Under the pieces are notes generated by a model that ran no database searches, had not been told where the DNA came from, and saw nothing but the letters and a program-made list of their open reading frames with translations. The translations under genes and the position numbers were made by a program. Below, in pieces: positions 11,721 through 22,341 of a DNA stretch of 64,000 nt (positions are counted from its first letter, which is position 1; each line of letters starts with the position of its first letter). The stretch is from Saksenaea vasiformis B4078 (lineage: Eukaryota > Mucoromycota > Mucoromycetes > Mucorales > Saksenaeaceae), in the NCBI GenBank assembly GCA_000697055.1, contig JNDT01001361.1, positions 1 through 64,000 on the forward strand, in the 5' to 3' direction.

Positions 11721-12529
11721 TTAGTCAATCAGTCTTTTCCTTCTAAAGAAACTACGTAGATATAATATCTGCCAGATACCTAAACTGGTAAGGAGCAACA
11801 GTGAGAGAATGCCAAACCATTTCACCCGACTATTGGTGGATTCTATACAGAACATTTAGCGGTCAATATGAAGGTAGCAAGAGAAAATGTCACCATTGGT
11901 GTCTCTCAGGGTCTCTTCGCGCCGCTGCAAATGTTCCATGTCTTCAATTATTTCTTTCACCACCGTCTCCAGCTTACGCAGTTCAAGCTCCAGTGGACCA
12001 AGCGCCTCTGCTTTTCCGAGTTTGTTGAAATCCATCCCACCTACATTAAAGTCCAATCCAACAGATCGGTCCAAACCGGATTGCTCTTGTAACCCTGAAG
12101 GAATACTTGAGTTCTTGCTATGACCAAACGTTTGATCCATCCATTACCTTCTGAAAGATAGTTTTTAAAGCATACGTGCATGGTACCATCCCTTCTCGTG
12201 GTGAATGCTTGCGTAAAATCTGCAGTCGCGTCTCGTTTTACTGCATAAACATTGGGCTCGTCGCTATCATCCGAGATCTTGCGGGAAAAATCAGTCTATT
12301 TGTCTTCATTGTAAGTTGTTACCATCACATCGAGATGTTGGTCTGGCACTCGATCAATGGTGAAAGTAACCATCACCATGGTGTCCTCAGATAGATATTG
12401 TGTGAAGCATTTTCTACTCTCTTCAGCGTGATAGAATGCAACAGCGGGTAATCGAAAGTTAATTGCCAAAGCAATGTCGGCAAGGTGGGCGAGAAGCAGT
12501 AATGAGCAAAGGTAACCCGATAGCCGCAT
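11721..12529 (-). CDS. p24 (emp24/GP25L/TMED) family COPI/COPII cargo receptor
   Basis: Four minus-strand exons: 12323-12529, 12148-12277, 11894-12094, 11721-11842; introns of 45, 53 and 51 nt; 219 aa, the usual p24 length. Signal peptide [20 protein letters not shown], then a GOLD-type lumenal domain beginning [12 protein letters not shown], with VYAVKRDAT and [13 protein letters not shown] coiled coil follows ([20 protein letters not shown]), then a transmembrane segment ([18 protein letters not shown]) and a tail [11 protein letters not shown] with a Phe pair and basic residues for coat binding. It should cycle between ER and Golgi as part of hetero-oligomers. The first intron contains an in-frame TAG and was recognised because its removal joins LDVM to ISDDSDEPN, as the family alignment requires. 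Subfamily most like the delta (Erv25) type. Confidence 0.9.
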
Positions 12530-14194
12530 AACCAAAGATTGCTGCAGGTGCAATGGCGCCCCCTGCCGCCGCATGCTACTGCGGAGATTAAATGTGAGAA
12601 CAACGTTCGCCGATGAAAGCATCCTACTCGGTCGCAGTTTTTTCTCCAGCTGTCTTTTTGAATAACACTAAATGCTGCGCTGATGCAGTGATACAGTACA
12701 GTGATGCAGGTAGCAGATGGCTACACAGAGCGATACTATGAGGCTTTCGATATGCTACGCCTTGTAACCGACGCGCTTGTGTCACCATGATCTCTTCTTT
12801 TTCAGTAGGCAGCGATGTATCGCTTGATCTGGCCTTCCTGCAAACCAATTACTGTTCGCAAACGGTAGATGGCTGATCCATGCTCCTGGATTCTTGAGAT
12901 ATAGTTATAGGAGAAATCGGAGAGAGGTAGCTCTGTGTGACTCAAATGCATTTTCGATAATTCTTTACATACAATCAGATCTTGTATACTAATGGATACT
13001 GTTTACAAGGATGTTACCATACAACAAGGATAATTGTGTCTGACAATGATGCGAACTATGATAGATGTAATCGTGCTTTATGCATCATTGACGCATGTTA
13101 AACCTATCATTCAGATCCAGCCTTCTAAGCCAGGCTCCCACGCTTTCCGATGTCTCCGTCGTGCTTATTCCCGTTAAAGTGACTGACAGCTGACGATCCA
13201 TACAGCAAGGCTTCATGGCATTTAACAGCGCCGTATGAAAGAGAGAGAAGAAAAACTGTATTCTTACTATATCGTTTATGATAAGAGGTATAAGTCTATC
13301 TATGGGAAACTCGACTTCAATGGGCGCACAATCTCCTGCGGAAAGAGAAAAGAGAAGGAAAAGAGAGTGGAAGATCTAAAAAGCTCACCTCAACAAATCG
13401 AACTATCAATTGCACAATTAGTTCACGTGAACGGAAGACTGCAGCAAAACATACCGAAGGAAAAAAGAAAAAAAAATAAGCAAAAAGATAAAGAAGAAAG
13501 AGAGCAACGTTTACTGGACCACTTATGAAGGAACCATCTGAAACGTGGTAAACTACCTCACTGAAGCTTTCACATGCTGTCCATCCGAGAGAATGTCATT
13601 CAATTATAAAATAGGAGCTATCCTTTGAATTTACGCATTATTAGAGGACCATCACAGTTGAATGGGCATCGTACGAAGTACACGAACACATTTTTCACTC
13701 CGTGAATGCAAGTTCTTCAATCAGACGCCCATTTACATTCGCTTTGAGAGTACCCAGCCAAAATTGAGTCCGTGCACATCCATTCTCGTTAAATACGACA
13801 AAAAGTGACGTGAAAGTGCGACGGATACATCCGATGTTCTTTTATCACCATTTTAAAATGAAATATCTGACGTTTCTCGTATTCCCTTAACTGCGCATCG
13901 CGGACATCTACGGAAAATATGAGTTTCAGCGAAAATTTTGGACAGAATGTATCAATCAGGATGGCTGTCTCAAGATCAGATCGTAAAGATGAGCAGAGTG
14001 TATCATGAGGTTGTTTTATTACATAAAAATTCCATATACGTGCCTATTGTAGATTTCTGTAGCGAAAACCTTACAGTTTTTTCCGCTTTACGGCGATTAT
14101 CTAGACACCTATAAGGATGAGAAACGGTGCTTTCAGGATTGCTCAGCTTGAAACTATTATATGCTTTGTTCGTTCGTAGCCATTAGTGTTCTAT
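12530..14194. other. No gene recognised
   Basis: Promoter side of the p24 gene, then AT-rich sequence. A Lys/Glu-rich 97-codon frame at 13235-13528 is open but has no recognisable feature and begins and ends without supporting signals, so it is not called as a gene. Confidence 0.45.
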
Positions 14195-15240
14195 TTCCAG
14201 AAACCTGTTGCGCCAAATAACTGACCAGACCTCGACGGGATTAAGCTCAGGCGACAATGATGAAATATAGGCGCATCATTATTCTCCACAATTGAGTATG
14301 TCTAGAGGTATTATTGACCGTATGAATACGGGTACTACCCATGATCAAGTAATAACCATCTATTTGCTTATATTTGTCTATCTCACCCATTTCAGCCTTA
14401 AGAAAGTGAAGGCAATGGTCGATTGGGGTTTCATGATGACCTGCTCGCTTGCTTTTCTTCAATGGTGCCTGTGGAAGGTCTATACTGAATCTAATGACAC
14501 CAATTACATATCGCGTCAAGTATAGTAGTCATTTTTTTTTGGCACGGTAGTCGCCATAGATGATTCTTCCTTTCCTTGTTTTGCCTATGCAGCGCTGCGT
14601 CTCGTTTTTGGTATGGAAGGCAGACTCATCAAGGTTCATGCTATTTTTCTAATATCGGTATCCCTCATATCCCATCTGTGCAAGCAGTCAAAGCATTTTC
14701 GGAACTTAGTTCGCTCTTTCGTTCTATGCCGAAACTGAAGCTTTTCTTTTACGACTAGCTATAGTTGTTATCCACAAGTCGATGGTCGTCTTTTTGGATG
14801 CTTTAAATTCTCCAAATCTCTGCAGTAGGTACACCATCAATTAACCTAAGGCAATTTACGTATTTTTGTCAATTCGTTTTAATGCAGCATTTTTTTTGGG
14901 GGGGTCCCATCATTGGGAATAGAGTCCGGCAAATGTCTTCATGCTTTTCAAACACGTTTCAGGGCCTTTTTCGTACTATAGCGCCCATCTTTGCACCGAA
15001 TGGAACGAGAATTCCTAACTGCTTTGCTGCACCTTGATATATTCAAACAGTTCTCAAGCAGCGGTTTAGAAAGCCGTGATTTGAATAGATTGTATTGGCA
15101 CGCTTGCGTTTCGTTTCTTCCATATCGGTGTCTGTATCTTTTGTGCCGAATGACATGTATAGCAGCAGAGAACAATCGTTCAGGCAAAATATAGTATGCA
15201 AAAATTCCGTGAGAAAAGAGCGATCAACAAAGCGCATACT
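14195..15240 (-). mobile_element. Decayed Tc1/mariner (IS630-type) transposase
   Basis: On the minus strand, pieces of a DDE transposase appear in order but in shifting frames. A helix-turn-helix-like region containing AAKQLGI lies near 15040, then DESAFHTKNETQRCIGKTRKG (split here as DESAFHTKN and QRCIGKTRKG; about 14585-14630), a YYLIMGSTRIHTV segment (about 14310-14350) and SPELNPVEVW (about 14220-14255). In intact relatives the second segment contains the middle catalytic Asp (IMDNAPIHT-like); here Gly stands in its place. Stops and frameshifts separate the parts. I did not find inverted repeats for this copy. It differs from the element at 18667-19996. The outer limits are approximate. 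Confidence 0.7.
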
Positions 15241-15933
15241 TCCGCATGAACGACGGAATTCATAGATTCGGGACGGCCATGGTCCTCAACGACATGGCCC
15301 TGCTCAGCTCCGTAAAACGTAGCTATTGATCCTTTCATCCTGGGCGACAGCTTCTCCTGCGAATACGACACTTGATTTGCCATCGAGCGCAAAGGCTTGT
15401 GTGCATACGTATGGCTTCCATTTTTGGCAGCTTGCAGTTTCAGAATCGGGAAAAAGTGTACCTACATCACGCCAAAAATGGTCTTTCCTGTCTTCTCCTC
15501 ATCTCCATCTTAATTTTTTGCGTTTTTTTGCGTTGTTTGCTGCACAGACAAGTCTATCTTAACGATATGTTTCAAATCGTCGGGCTCTTTTGCCTAAGTT
15601 TGCAACTGGGCACGGCCACGGTAGTCAACAAGCCCAAGCTGGTTGTGCAATGATCCACCTATAGCAGAGCTTGCATTTTGTCATCCATATAATCAAATTC
15701 TGACGTTCTAATTATGCTCATGAATACGTGATACGTTGGGCTTAGGTTACGCCATTCACGCCATGACCTCTAAACAATTAAATGCCGGTTCAGAACGAAC
15801 GCTCTGAGTCCGACTATCCTGTTTGTTGATCATAACTGGCGTTTGAGAGAATTGATCAACAAACGCAATCAACTGGGCGTTTCGCATGGACTCCGTGGGA
15901 ATGGAACAACTGAATATAAACTTCTCTAACCTT
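15241..15933. other. No gene recognised
   Basis: Between the transposase remnant and the promoter of the secreted protein gene. Short overlapping frames on both strands, no motif; the 15372-15653 plus-strand frame is hydrophobic but has no supporting context. Confidence 0.4.
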
Positions 15934-15940
15934 TATAAAA
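15934..15940 (+). promoter_or_regulatory. Probable TATA box of the secreted protein gene
   Basis: TATAAAA lies 53 bp before the ATG at 15993, a spacing that would give a short 5' leader. No other TATA-like element as good is seen in the immediate upstream region. Confidence 0.5.
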
Positions 15941-15992
15941 GAAGCAGTAGACAAGCATCACATCCTCTCTTAAGCCACGTTTCCTGCTAATT

Positions 15993-16409
15993 ATGAAACT
16001 ACAAACAAGTCTTCTCGCCATCTTCCTCGCGTTTCTTGCGGCTGTTTCGGCGGAACGCTATCACGCATTGCTAAGATTTATCCCGTCACCTCCCATGTTT
16101 CCACCACCTTATTTTGCTATACTCGACATCCCGCAAATTCACCGTTCACTTATGACCCGCTTCTATCAACATGGACACCCTCAAAGTCTGACCGAAGCTC
16201 ACCCAGGAAGAGTCTCCGCTGGTTTTGTCGATGTTGATGATATTTCCGCTTTTCACGGGCGCTACGGTGGTACCATTAATGATAACACAAGGAGTCTGAA
16301 GATCGAAATCCGAGGCGGCAGTGGCAATTTGAACTTTGTTGGCCAGAGCGTATCAAGGAACCCGGCTTCCATGCAGGTGATGGTAGATGTCATCCCAGGC
16401 AATGAATAA
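15993..16409 (+). CDS. Small secreted protein, unknown function
   Basis: Single-exon frame of 138 aa. The first 20 residues (MKLQTSLLAIFLAFLAAVSA) are a textbook signal peptide with an AxA-type cleavage site. The mature part is about 118 aa with no cysteines, a Pro/Phe-rich stretch (FIPSPPMFPPPYF) near residues 30-42 and a C-terminal half with alternating hydrophobic residues, including RSLKIEIRGGSGNLNFVG. I do not recognise a family. A TATA box at 15934 and an AATAAA at 16456-16461 bracket the frame, supporting a real short transcript. It sits alone in a gene-poor area between transposon remnants, typical of lineage-specific secreted proteins. Confidence 0.7.
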   Translation: MKLQTSLLAIFLAFLAAVSAERYHALLRFIPSPPMFPPPYFAILDIPQIHRSLMTRFYQHGHPQSLTEAHPGRVSAGFVDVDDISAFHGRYGGTINDNTRSLKIEIRGGSGNLNFVGQSVSRNPASMQVMVDVIPGNE

Positions 16410-16455
16410 AGAGAAGGCGCTCTGAACTCATTTGTAACTTGTATTCCAAAATACA

Positions 16456-16461
16456 AATAAA
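16456..16461 (+). terminator. Polyadenylation signal of the secreted protein gene
   Basis: AATAAA 47 bp after the TAA of the 138-aa frame; position and match to consensus fit a cleavage signal. Confidence 0.5.
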
Positions 16462-16469
16462 TAGTAGCT

Positions 16470-17480
16470 TTTCCAAGCATAGTCGGTTCGTAGTTCTTAA
16501 ATATGATTGTAACGGTCGTGCTCCAGCTGGAGAAACGGATTGTTTCTACCTGATAAAATTCGACCATTTTTATTTTTATTTTGGGTGGGACTAGCGTAAT
16601 AATCATAGAGGGAGAAATAATACGTAAAGCCAATATCACATTATTCAACTTCGTGCTACAAACTTTTCAGTTGATGATGGATGGTACTTCACCTTCTCGA
16701 GTAAAACATGCATAGGTCGTTTCAGGTGTCTGTTGCGGAAAACCAAAGAGTATCTCTGCAGAGAGCATCAGGTATAATACGAAACCCTTCAAATATAAAA
16801 AGACATTGTTCAATTAATCATTTCATGATTGCATCTGTGACATTTGTCATAATTGCATCAGCTTGACGTTGAGGTAAGTAGATAGTATAACAACGATCAG
16901 GATCCTATACGACTGTGGTAACATACGCAAAAACTTTGCCATCCTTCTTCAATGCTGACTGCGGTATCAGGTTAATAATATCCAGATTCTGCAGGATATT
17001 CAATATTTCAAACGCCCATCTTCAAATGGCTTCTAGAAAGAGAAAAAAAAGGGAATTACTAGAAACACTGCAACGGAATACCCATCATGCGGATTTTATG
17101 CAAAACCAATCGGTATCTTGTAATATATATATCATTAAAACAATCTGAAGTCATATATTGATTCTTTCTTCTAATATATTTCACTTCTCCAAAAGTTATC
17201 CTATTTGACATGAGCATCTGCTTTGCGTATCCCATCACCCGAGGCACCTTTTTTTTCTTTTTCGAAACGCACCCACCTCTAAAGCCTTCCAACTTCCGCC
17301 CTCCGCTATTCGCAGCACTCCAGCAATAATAAACATCATTATAGTCCGCCAATTGCCAGAAGGAAACGGAGTGTTTGTCTCGAGAAGTTTTTGATCTTGA
17401 CGAAGGTGGTGTGTCCAGTTGCGGTGTGCCTGGCAATTCCCGAAAAAAAAAAGAGTGCTTCAACTTGAGTTCGGTAGGAC
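16470..17480. other. No gene recognised
   Basis: AT-rich sequence without motifs. The minus frame at 17059-17463 overlaps the 5' part of the broken ORF that follows and shows no independent support. Confidence 0.4.
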
Positions 17481-17483
17481 TGT

Positions 17484-18605
17484 TTGTTTCCCTTTGTTTT
17501 GCATTTGCTCCTCGTTATGACCGCTCTTCCTGGATTCCTACGACCGGGATTGGACGTTATGTCGAAGGCCATCTCAAGAAATCCAGTTGTTGTGAAGATT
17601 GTTACCAGGGCGCTTGTAGGTACAGAGGACGATTATCAGCTTGGTGAGACAGAACGGAATAATGATATATATTCTAATTTGGTACCTGTTCCGAACAATG
17701 ATGCTTCGAGTCTGCTTCCAATTATTATCAAATTTCGAAGACGTGTTGATCTATAATTCATGAAGCGAGCAATCAATTACAGCTTACCTTGGCCATTTCG
17801 TTTTGAAATCGACCCTATTTTGCTTATTGTGGCGATCGATACAGTCGTTGGGACACCTGACGTATGGGCAAAGTCAAGCGATCGTGTTTCTGGATGCGCA
17901 AACTTACCATGTTATTTCTGGGCGCGTGAATGCTTATTGATGTCGAAATCCACACTTGCCGATCATACGGCTGCATGTCCATTGAACCCATTTGTCGCTT
18001 TTGGCGTTTTTCTTACAGATCAAATCACTTCTATTTTGGCAAGTCCCCCATTGCACCGATCCCACAATGCGAATGCTGTACGGTTTGGCCATAGCTCATT
18101 ACCAATCTCTTCTTTTGGCAAGGAAAATGACTTGATTTACGACCTCCGGCAACTATGTGACGATCAAAGCGTCGAGTATCAAGGAATCTTGGACGATCTT
18201 GGTGATACAGATTCTCATTTGAAACAACAAATTGCTAAGGCACTTGCTCGAAATCAACGACTCTAGCGGAAATATGATAGCATTGAGACCACTAACATCG
18301 AGACCACTACCATCCCAACCATTACCACTACATCCTCGCCAACCATTACCACTCCAACTAACGCTGCCATGTCATCATCTACCAATACTGCCTTTTCAAA
18401 GGCGATCAACCCAACTTTGTCGAAGATCGACCGTGCTATGATATTTGTGCAAGAGTTCAAAGCAAAACGAACCCGAAATAGCGAGCGTATGGATTGGGTA
18501 TTGTGCCTTACGGAAGGCAAAGGTGCTGGGTTATTGGATTATAAGAACAATACTACTCTCCGTAACGTGTACAATAGGTACAAACGGAATCATAACGAAA
18601 AATAA
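17484..18605 (+). pseudogene. Broken ORF resembling a multicopy Mucorales family (possible transposon-associated PD-(D/E)XK type)
   Basis: A single reading frame runs for about 373 codons but is cut by TAA at 17754-17756 and TAG at 18264-18266. Both sit where the frame and composition continue unchanged, so these are nonsense mutations rather than gene ends; no intron of matching phase removes them. Features: FLRPGLDVMSKAIS and LVGTEDDYQL near the start, LLPIIIKFRRRVD before the first stop, CYFWARECLLMSKSTLADH and PLNPFVAFGVFLTD in the middle, a Thr-rich linker (about 18290-18360), and a basic C-terminus. From memory this resembles a family repeated in Mucorales genomes; the LLPII-x-F segment looks like a PD-(D/E)XK core in which the acidic residue is now Lys. 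The nuclease link is inference. The element at 18667 begins just 62 bp further on. Confidence 0.5.
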
Positions 18606-18666
18606 AAATTGATATACACAAAAATTTATATTGATGATAAATCCATTAGCCAAACGTATCGATTTG

Positions 18667-18713
18667 CAGTGGGGACAAAAGTGTAGACCTTCCCCCTTGG
18701 AATTTTTGATTTT
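18667..18713 (+). repeat. Left terminal inverted repeat of the Tc1/mariner element
   Basis: Begins CAGTGGGGACAAAAGTGT and pairs with 19943-19996 in inverted orientation; the outermost 7 bp are identical between the two ends. Confidence 0.8.
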
Positions 18714-19942
18714 AAAGCACTTTATACTTCTATTCAGTGGGAAGTCAACAACGTCTACATCTATGAACGTGAAACTTTGAAAGCGTTTCTTTAACTGTTT
18801 CTTCGCATACATGTACAATTTTGTAAGTATGTAGCATGTTTAATATGATGTGCTCCCACCTTTAGCTTTCATTACTTGAGCGAGCCTCTTGGGCATAGTA
18901 TCTATCAACTTGTTTATATTCTCCACACCAACTGCATCCCAAGCCTCTATAAGAGAGCCTTTATTTCTTTAGGAGATTTGACCTGCTTTTTTTTTTACTC
19001 TTCTGGATGTAGGTTTTGATTTGTTGCCAAATGTTTTCGATCGGATTCAGGTCAGGAGATTGAGCAGGCCCACTTCAGCTCTCCCAGCTCATACGTCTCT
19101 CTCCATTTCTTTGCGGCTTTGCTTCTATGGGTAGGAGCTCCATCTTCCATTAACATAGGTGCAATCATGGAAGAGAGCATGCCCAGCAAATCCGCCTTCG
19201 TACACCTTATTCACATAAGCAGTAGCTGTCCTCTCGTTTTCAGTCATAAAGACCAAAGGAGCCTTCATGTCCCATGAAATAGCACCCCAGATCATCACTG
19301 ATGATCTTCCGCTTTGGAATGTAGGAGACACACGGTCAAGTTCATACTCTTCTCTGGAGGTTCTCCACACATACACTTGGCGCTAACTCTTGCCAATCTC
19401 AAGTGTTGACTCATCGCTCGAAATGGTCCTTTCTCGGAACTCTTTAGGAGCGCTGACGTATTTCTTGGCAAAAGTCAATCTATCATCCTTATGTTTCTGA
19501 TTCAAAAATGGCTTTTTGAGGGCAACTCTTGAATGTATGCCTTGCTGCTTTAGACAACGTCGAACTGTACGGTTGCCGACAGTTACCGTCCAAGTGTTAG
19601 TCAGTTCCGTCAGTGTGTGCTGCGGCGTTGCTTCTTGCTTGTCTGCACCAGGTGCCTAGCTTCCCTGTCCGAGATCTTCTTTGGCCTTCCAGTGACCTGA
19701 GGCGTCTCTGCAGTTCCACGATCACGAAAATGCTTCAAGGTGCCTTTTACAGAACTAACGGATAGGTCACACAATTCTTAGCAGTTTGCGTAAGAGTAAC
19801 GCCATTCTTTTTTTTTTTGCGCATTGTGCCGATGAGCTCTTTTTGCTCAGTAGTGAATCTCTTTGTAGACACAGTATTGTAGCGCGAAAATGAGAAGGAG
19901 AGGGCAAAAAGGATTGATCGAAGGATATGCACATTTATTGAA

Positions 19943-19996
19943 AAAATCAAAAATTTCAAGGGGGAGGAGGGTCTATACTTTTGTCCCCTCCCACTG
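19943..19996 (-). repeat. Right terminal inverted repeat of the Tc1/mariner element
   Basis: Reads (minus strand) CAGTGGGAGGGGACAAAAGT and continues into an AT-rich part shared with the left end; a few extra C/G bases relative to the left copy. Confidence 0.8.
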
Positions 19997-20777
19997 TACG
20001 TTCTGATGTTTTGACTAAAATGTTGTCCTTCCTTTGTATTTGCCAAAAGCAAATCACGAAGGAACTCTGGTGGATATTGCAAATGTGGAAGTCTCGCTTT
20101 TCCTTGACCACAGCGAAGATTGAAAAGCGGATTCCTTCCGTTAGAAAAAAAGAAGTCCCCTCCTATAACCACAAAATTGCATTGCAATGATGGGCAATAT
20201 GTGTGATCGTAGGGCAAACTACGCCTGTTCTTGAAAACGCTATGATCGCAAACGGGGCCCTTTATGTAAATTGGTCTGACTGACAGGCAGCAACAAAGAC
20301 AATATCTGAGCTATTTCGCGAAGAAGTTGAATTGAATTCAGTACTGAAGCTACAGCGAAACATGATAGGTTATCTCAGCTTCAGTGTCGCCGCTGGTTCT
20401 GATCCTGATGGGCCCAAGGACGAATGTTCACAAATGGTCGCGAAGACTGCTGTGCCAGATTGATTCCAAGCAACTACTCGTCAGGTTAAATGGGCAAAGA
20501 TGGAATACGATACGAAGAGATGCGTCAACTCAATTCAGTTTCAAGAGCAGCCTCCTCTAACGGTTAGTAATGAGTAACCGCTTTATCGGGAACAGGGTTT
20601 GCCAACGTTCAATGTCATAGTCTCCCATCAACCTGATACTGCGTGGAAACGGACATTGTTCAGAAATTGGATGCTTGCAAAAATTGGCAGTCCTATCAAC
20701 GGGACATCGGGGATGTTGCTGATCGAAGCGGAAGTCTTTGCAGGAGCTCATCGGGCCATGTTGTTCGCCTTTTCTTC
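19997..20777. other. No gene recognised; promoter side of Mid1
   Basis: No motif-bearing frame. The frame of the Mid1 gene is open upstream to about 20643 but contains no in-frame ATG there other than the one at 20778, so this stretch is taken as leader and promoter. Confidence 0.5.
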
Positions 20778-22341
20778 ATGGTACTTCTCTACAGTTTTAT
20801 CGTCGCCACCTGTGCTGTCGCGATCACGTTGGCGCAATCGCCAAGGACAGTTCAGTTGAACGATAGCCGTATTTTCTCAGCGAGTTTGAATTCCGGCGAA
20901 CTGCATCACTTTTATTTCACAGCAGATGGATCATCTCCTCCATCGCCGTTCGAGGGCGGCAAACAGGAATCACCTCTTTATTTGACATTGACTAGTTGTT
21001 CACAACCTATACCGCCTGCTGATTTTCGAGGCGAAATACCATCATTAGAGTTGTTCTTATCAACATCGAATGACAATACTCTACCCGCACCAGGTAGAGG
21101 CATGCGTGTTAATGACACACATCCAGGAAGAGTTGCTTGGAAATCAAGTGGGAACGATGTGTGGATCGGTGTTGTAGCGCCAACGCTGAATAACAACTGG
21201 AGAGGCAATTGGACTTATGAGATTGCAATATCTACAATGCGTAAAACATCTCAGATTCTGGTGTGCTCATGCGTGATCCTAACTTGCGTTTTTATTAGAG
21301 TGGATGCATCCTCTGTTCTTGTCCGCCAAGGAGCAAGACGATCAGATACCCTCGATGACGTTGGATGATACCGATAGTACACATGCCCTTTTCCTTACCA
21401 ACGCTTTCACATCCAGTCAAGCGCCTAACGTTTCTGTCATCTTCACTCTGGGTGTGCCGAGGGAACTTTCTTATTCATTATGCGCCATACGGCCTTATCA
21501 AGTGCCTAATTCGACGTTAAATGTTACATCTACTACGCGTGGTCCTTCGAACAAACAGCGACAACAAATCATGGTGTCAAATCTCTCAAACAGTACTGTT
21601 TACACAGCTTATTTTGTACAGCAGCAGGATACTCAGCGCTTGGGGATGGGCCCACCCATTGAGGTTGCGACAAAAAAAGATCCAAATTGTCAATTAATCT
21701 ACAACCTGGGTTTCTGTGACCAGGTTGCGTACAGTGTACCAGCAACAGGCAATGATATCTGGAATATCACAATAAGTTATGATGAACAAGCCAAAAAACT
21801 CTTTGCACCGTTTGACCGTGCCTTGTCCCAGTTCAATTGCGAGACGACACAGTATTCACTGGTGCGTAATTGTACCGACTGCTACAACGACTATAAACGA
21901 TGGCTCTGTGCGGTCAGCATTCCACGTTGTACAGCAGCCAGCCCGATCGATCAAATCAATTATCATCCTGCAGCGGCTACTCGTCGTATTAGTGGAGGAG
22001 ACTCGCGGAATCCATGGGTGGATGAGCAATTTGATGTGAAAGAATGGACGGAGATGTTGCCCTGCATTGATCTTTGCTATCGTGTCGTCCAGAGTTGTCC
22101 TCCATTTTTACAGTTCTTTTGTCCAGAAGGTGATCTGGCATGGTTACAGTATGGATACTGGCAGACTGGCAGGCTGGAATCCAATCGTAGCGTCATTGAC
22201 TACAGCATCAATAATCCTACCTGCAACCGTGTGGGACTGAATACGTCGCTGCTGGTTATTAGCAGAGCAACCGATCGCCTTATTCCAAATTTAGCATCTC
22301 TACTGATACTTTGTACATTATGGCTTCTTCTTCTTTTATAA
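20778..22341 (+). CDS. MID1: Mid1-like stretch-activated Ca2+ channel subunit
   Basis: Two exons, 20778-21240 and 21299-22341, with a 58-nt intron (GTAAAA donor, CCTAAC branch, TTAG acceptor); 501 aa. Mid1 partners the Cch1 pore subunit in high-affinity calcium uptake at the plasma membrane. Start at 20778 because it opens a signal peptide (MVLLYSFIVATCAVAITLA). The ectodomain has many N-glycosylation sequons (NVT, NLS, NST, NWT, NIT). Its C-terminal half is cysteine-rich with the family pattern: CQLIYNLGFC, NCTDCYNDYKRWLC, the MLPCIDLCYRVVQSCPPFLQFFCP segment (starts MLPCIDLCY) and a final hydrophobic segment (LASLLILCTLWLLLLL) that could be a membrane or GPI signal. Length is close to yeast Mid1 (about 550 aa). 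Confidence 0.93.

Larger units (their letters stand above)
18667..19996 (-). mobile_element. Tc1/mariner element with both terminal inverted repeats
   Basis: A 1.33-kb unit. The left end (18667-18713) and the reverse complement of the right end (19943-19996) match over about 47-54 bp with a few changes: both begin CAGTGGG, contain ACAAAAGT-TAGACC and run into AATTTTTGATTTT. The right end is followed by TA; the left is preceded by TG, which may be a mutated TA target duplication. The transposase is on the minus strand (about 18840-19872), with STKRFTTEQKELIG at the N-terminus, VYVWRTSREEYELD, SGRSSVMIWGAISWDMK, a MEDGAPTHRSKAAKKW segment with a catalytic Asp, and AQSPDLNPIENIWQQIK with the last acidic positions. 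Its end, MKAKGGSTSY, is at the TAA at 18840-18842. Frameshifts and at least two stops break the frame, and the initiator appears as GTG. Non-autonomous now. Confidence 0.85.

Noticed and set aside
12296..12298. In-frame TAG in the p24 gene suggesting a pseudogene
   Set aside because: It lies inside a 45-nt intron (12278-12322) with GTAACA donor and CAAG acceptor; removing it restores the family alignment.
13235..13528. Lys/Glu-rich 97-codon frame as a gene
   Set aside because: Low-complexity composition in A-rich DNA, with no promoter, signal or homologous motif.
17754..18266. Firm claim of repeat-induced point mutation
   Set aside because: Every stop codon can arise by a C-to-T or G-to-A change, so stops alone prove nothing; copies must be compared.
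1379..18605. Alternative genetic code (stop codons read as Gln)
   Set aside because: Intact genes end normally with TGA, TAG and TAA, and the in-frame stops are limited to the Fanzor locus and repetitive elements.
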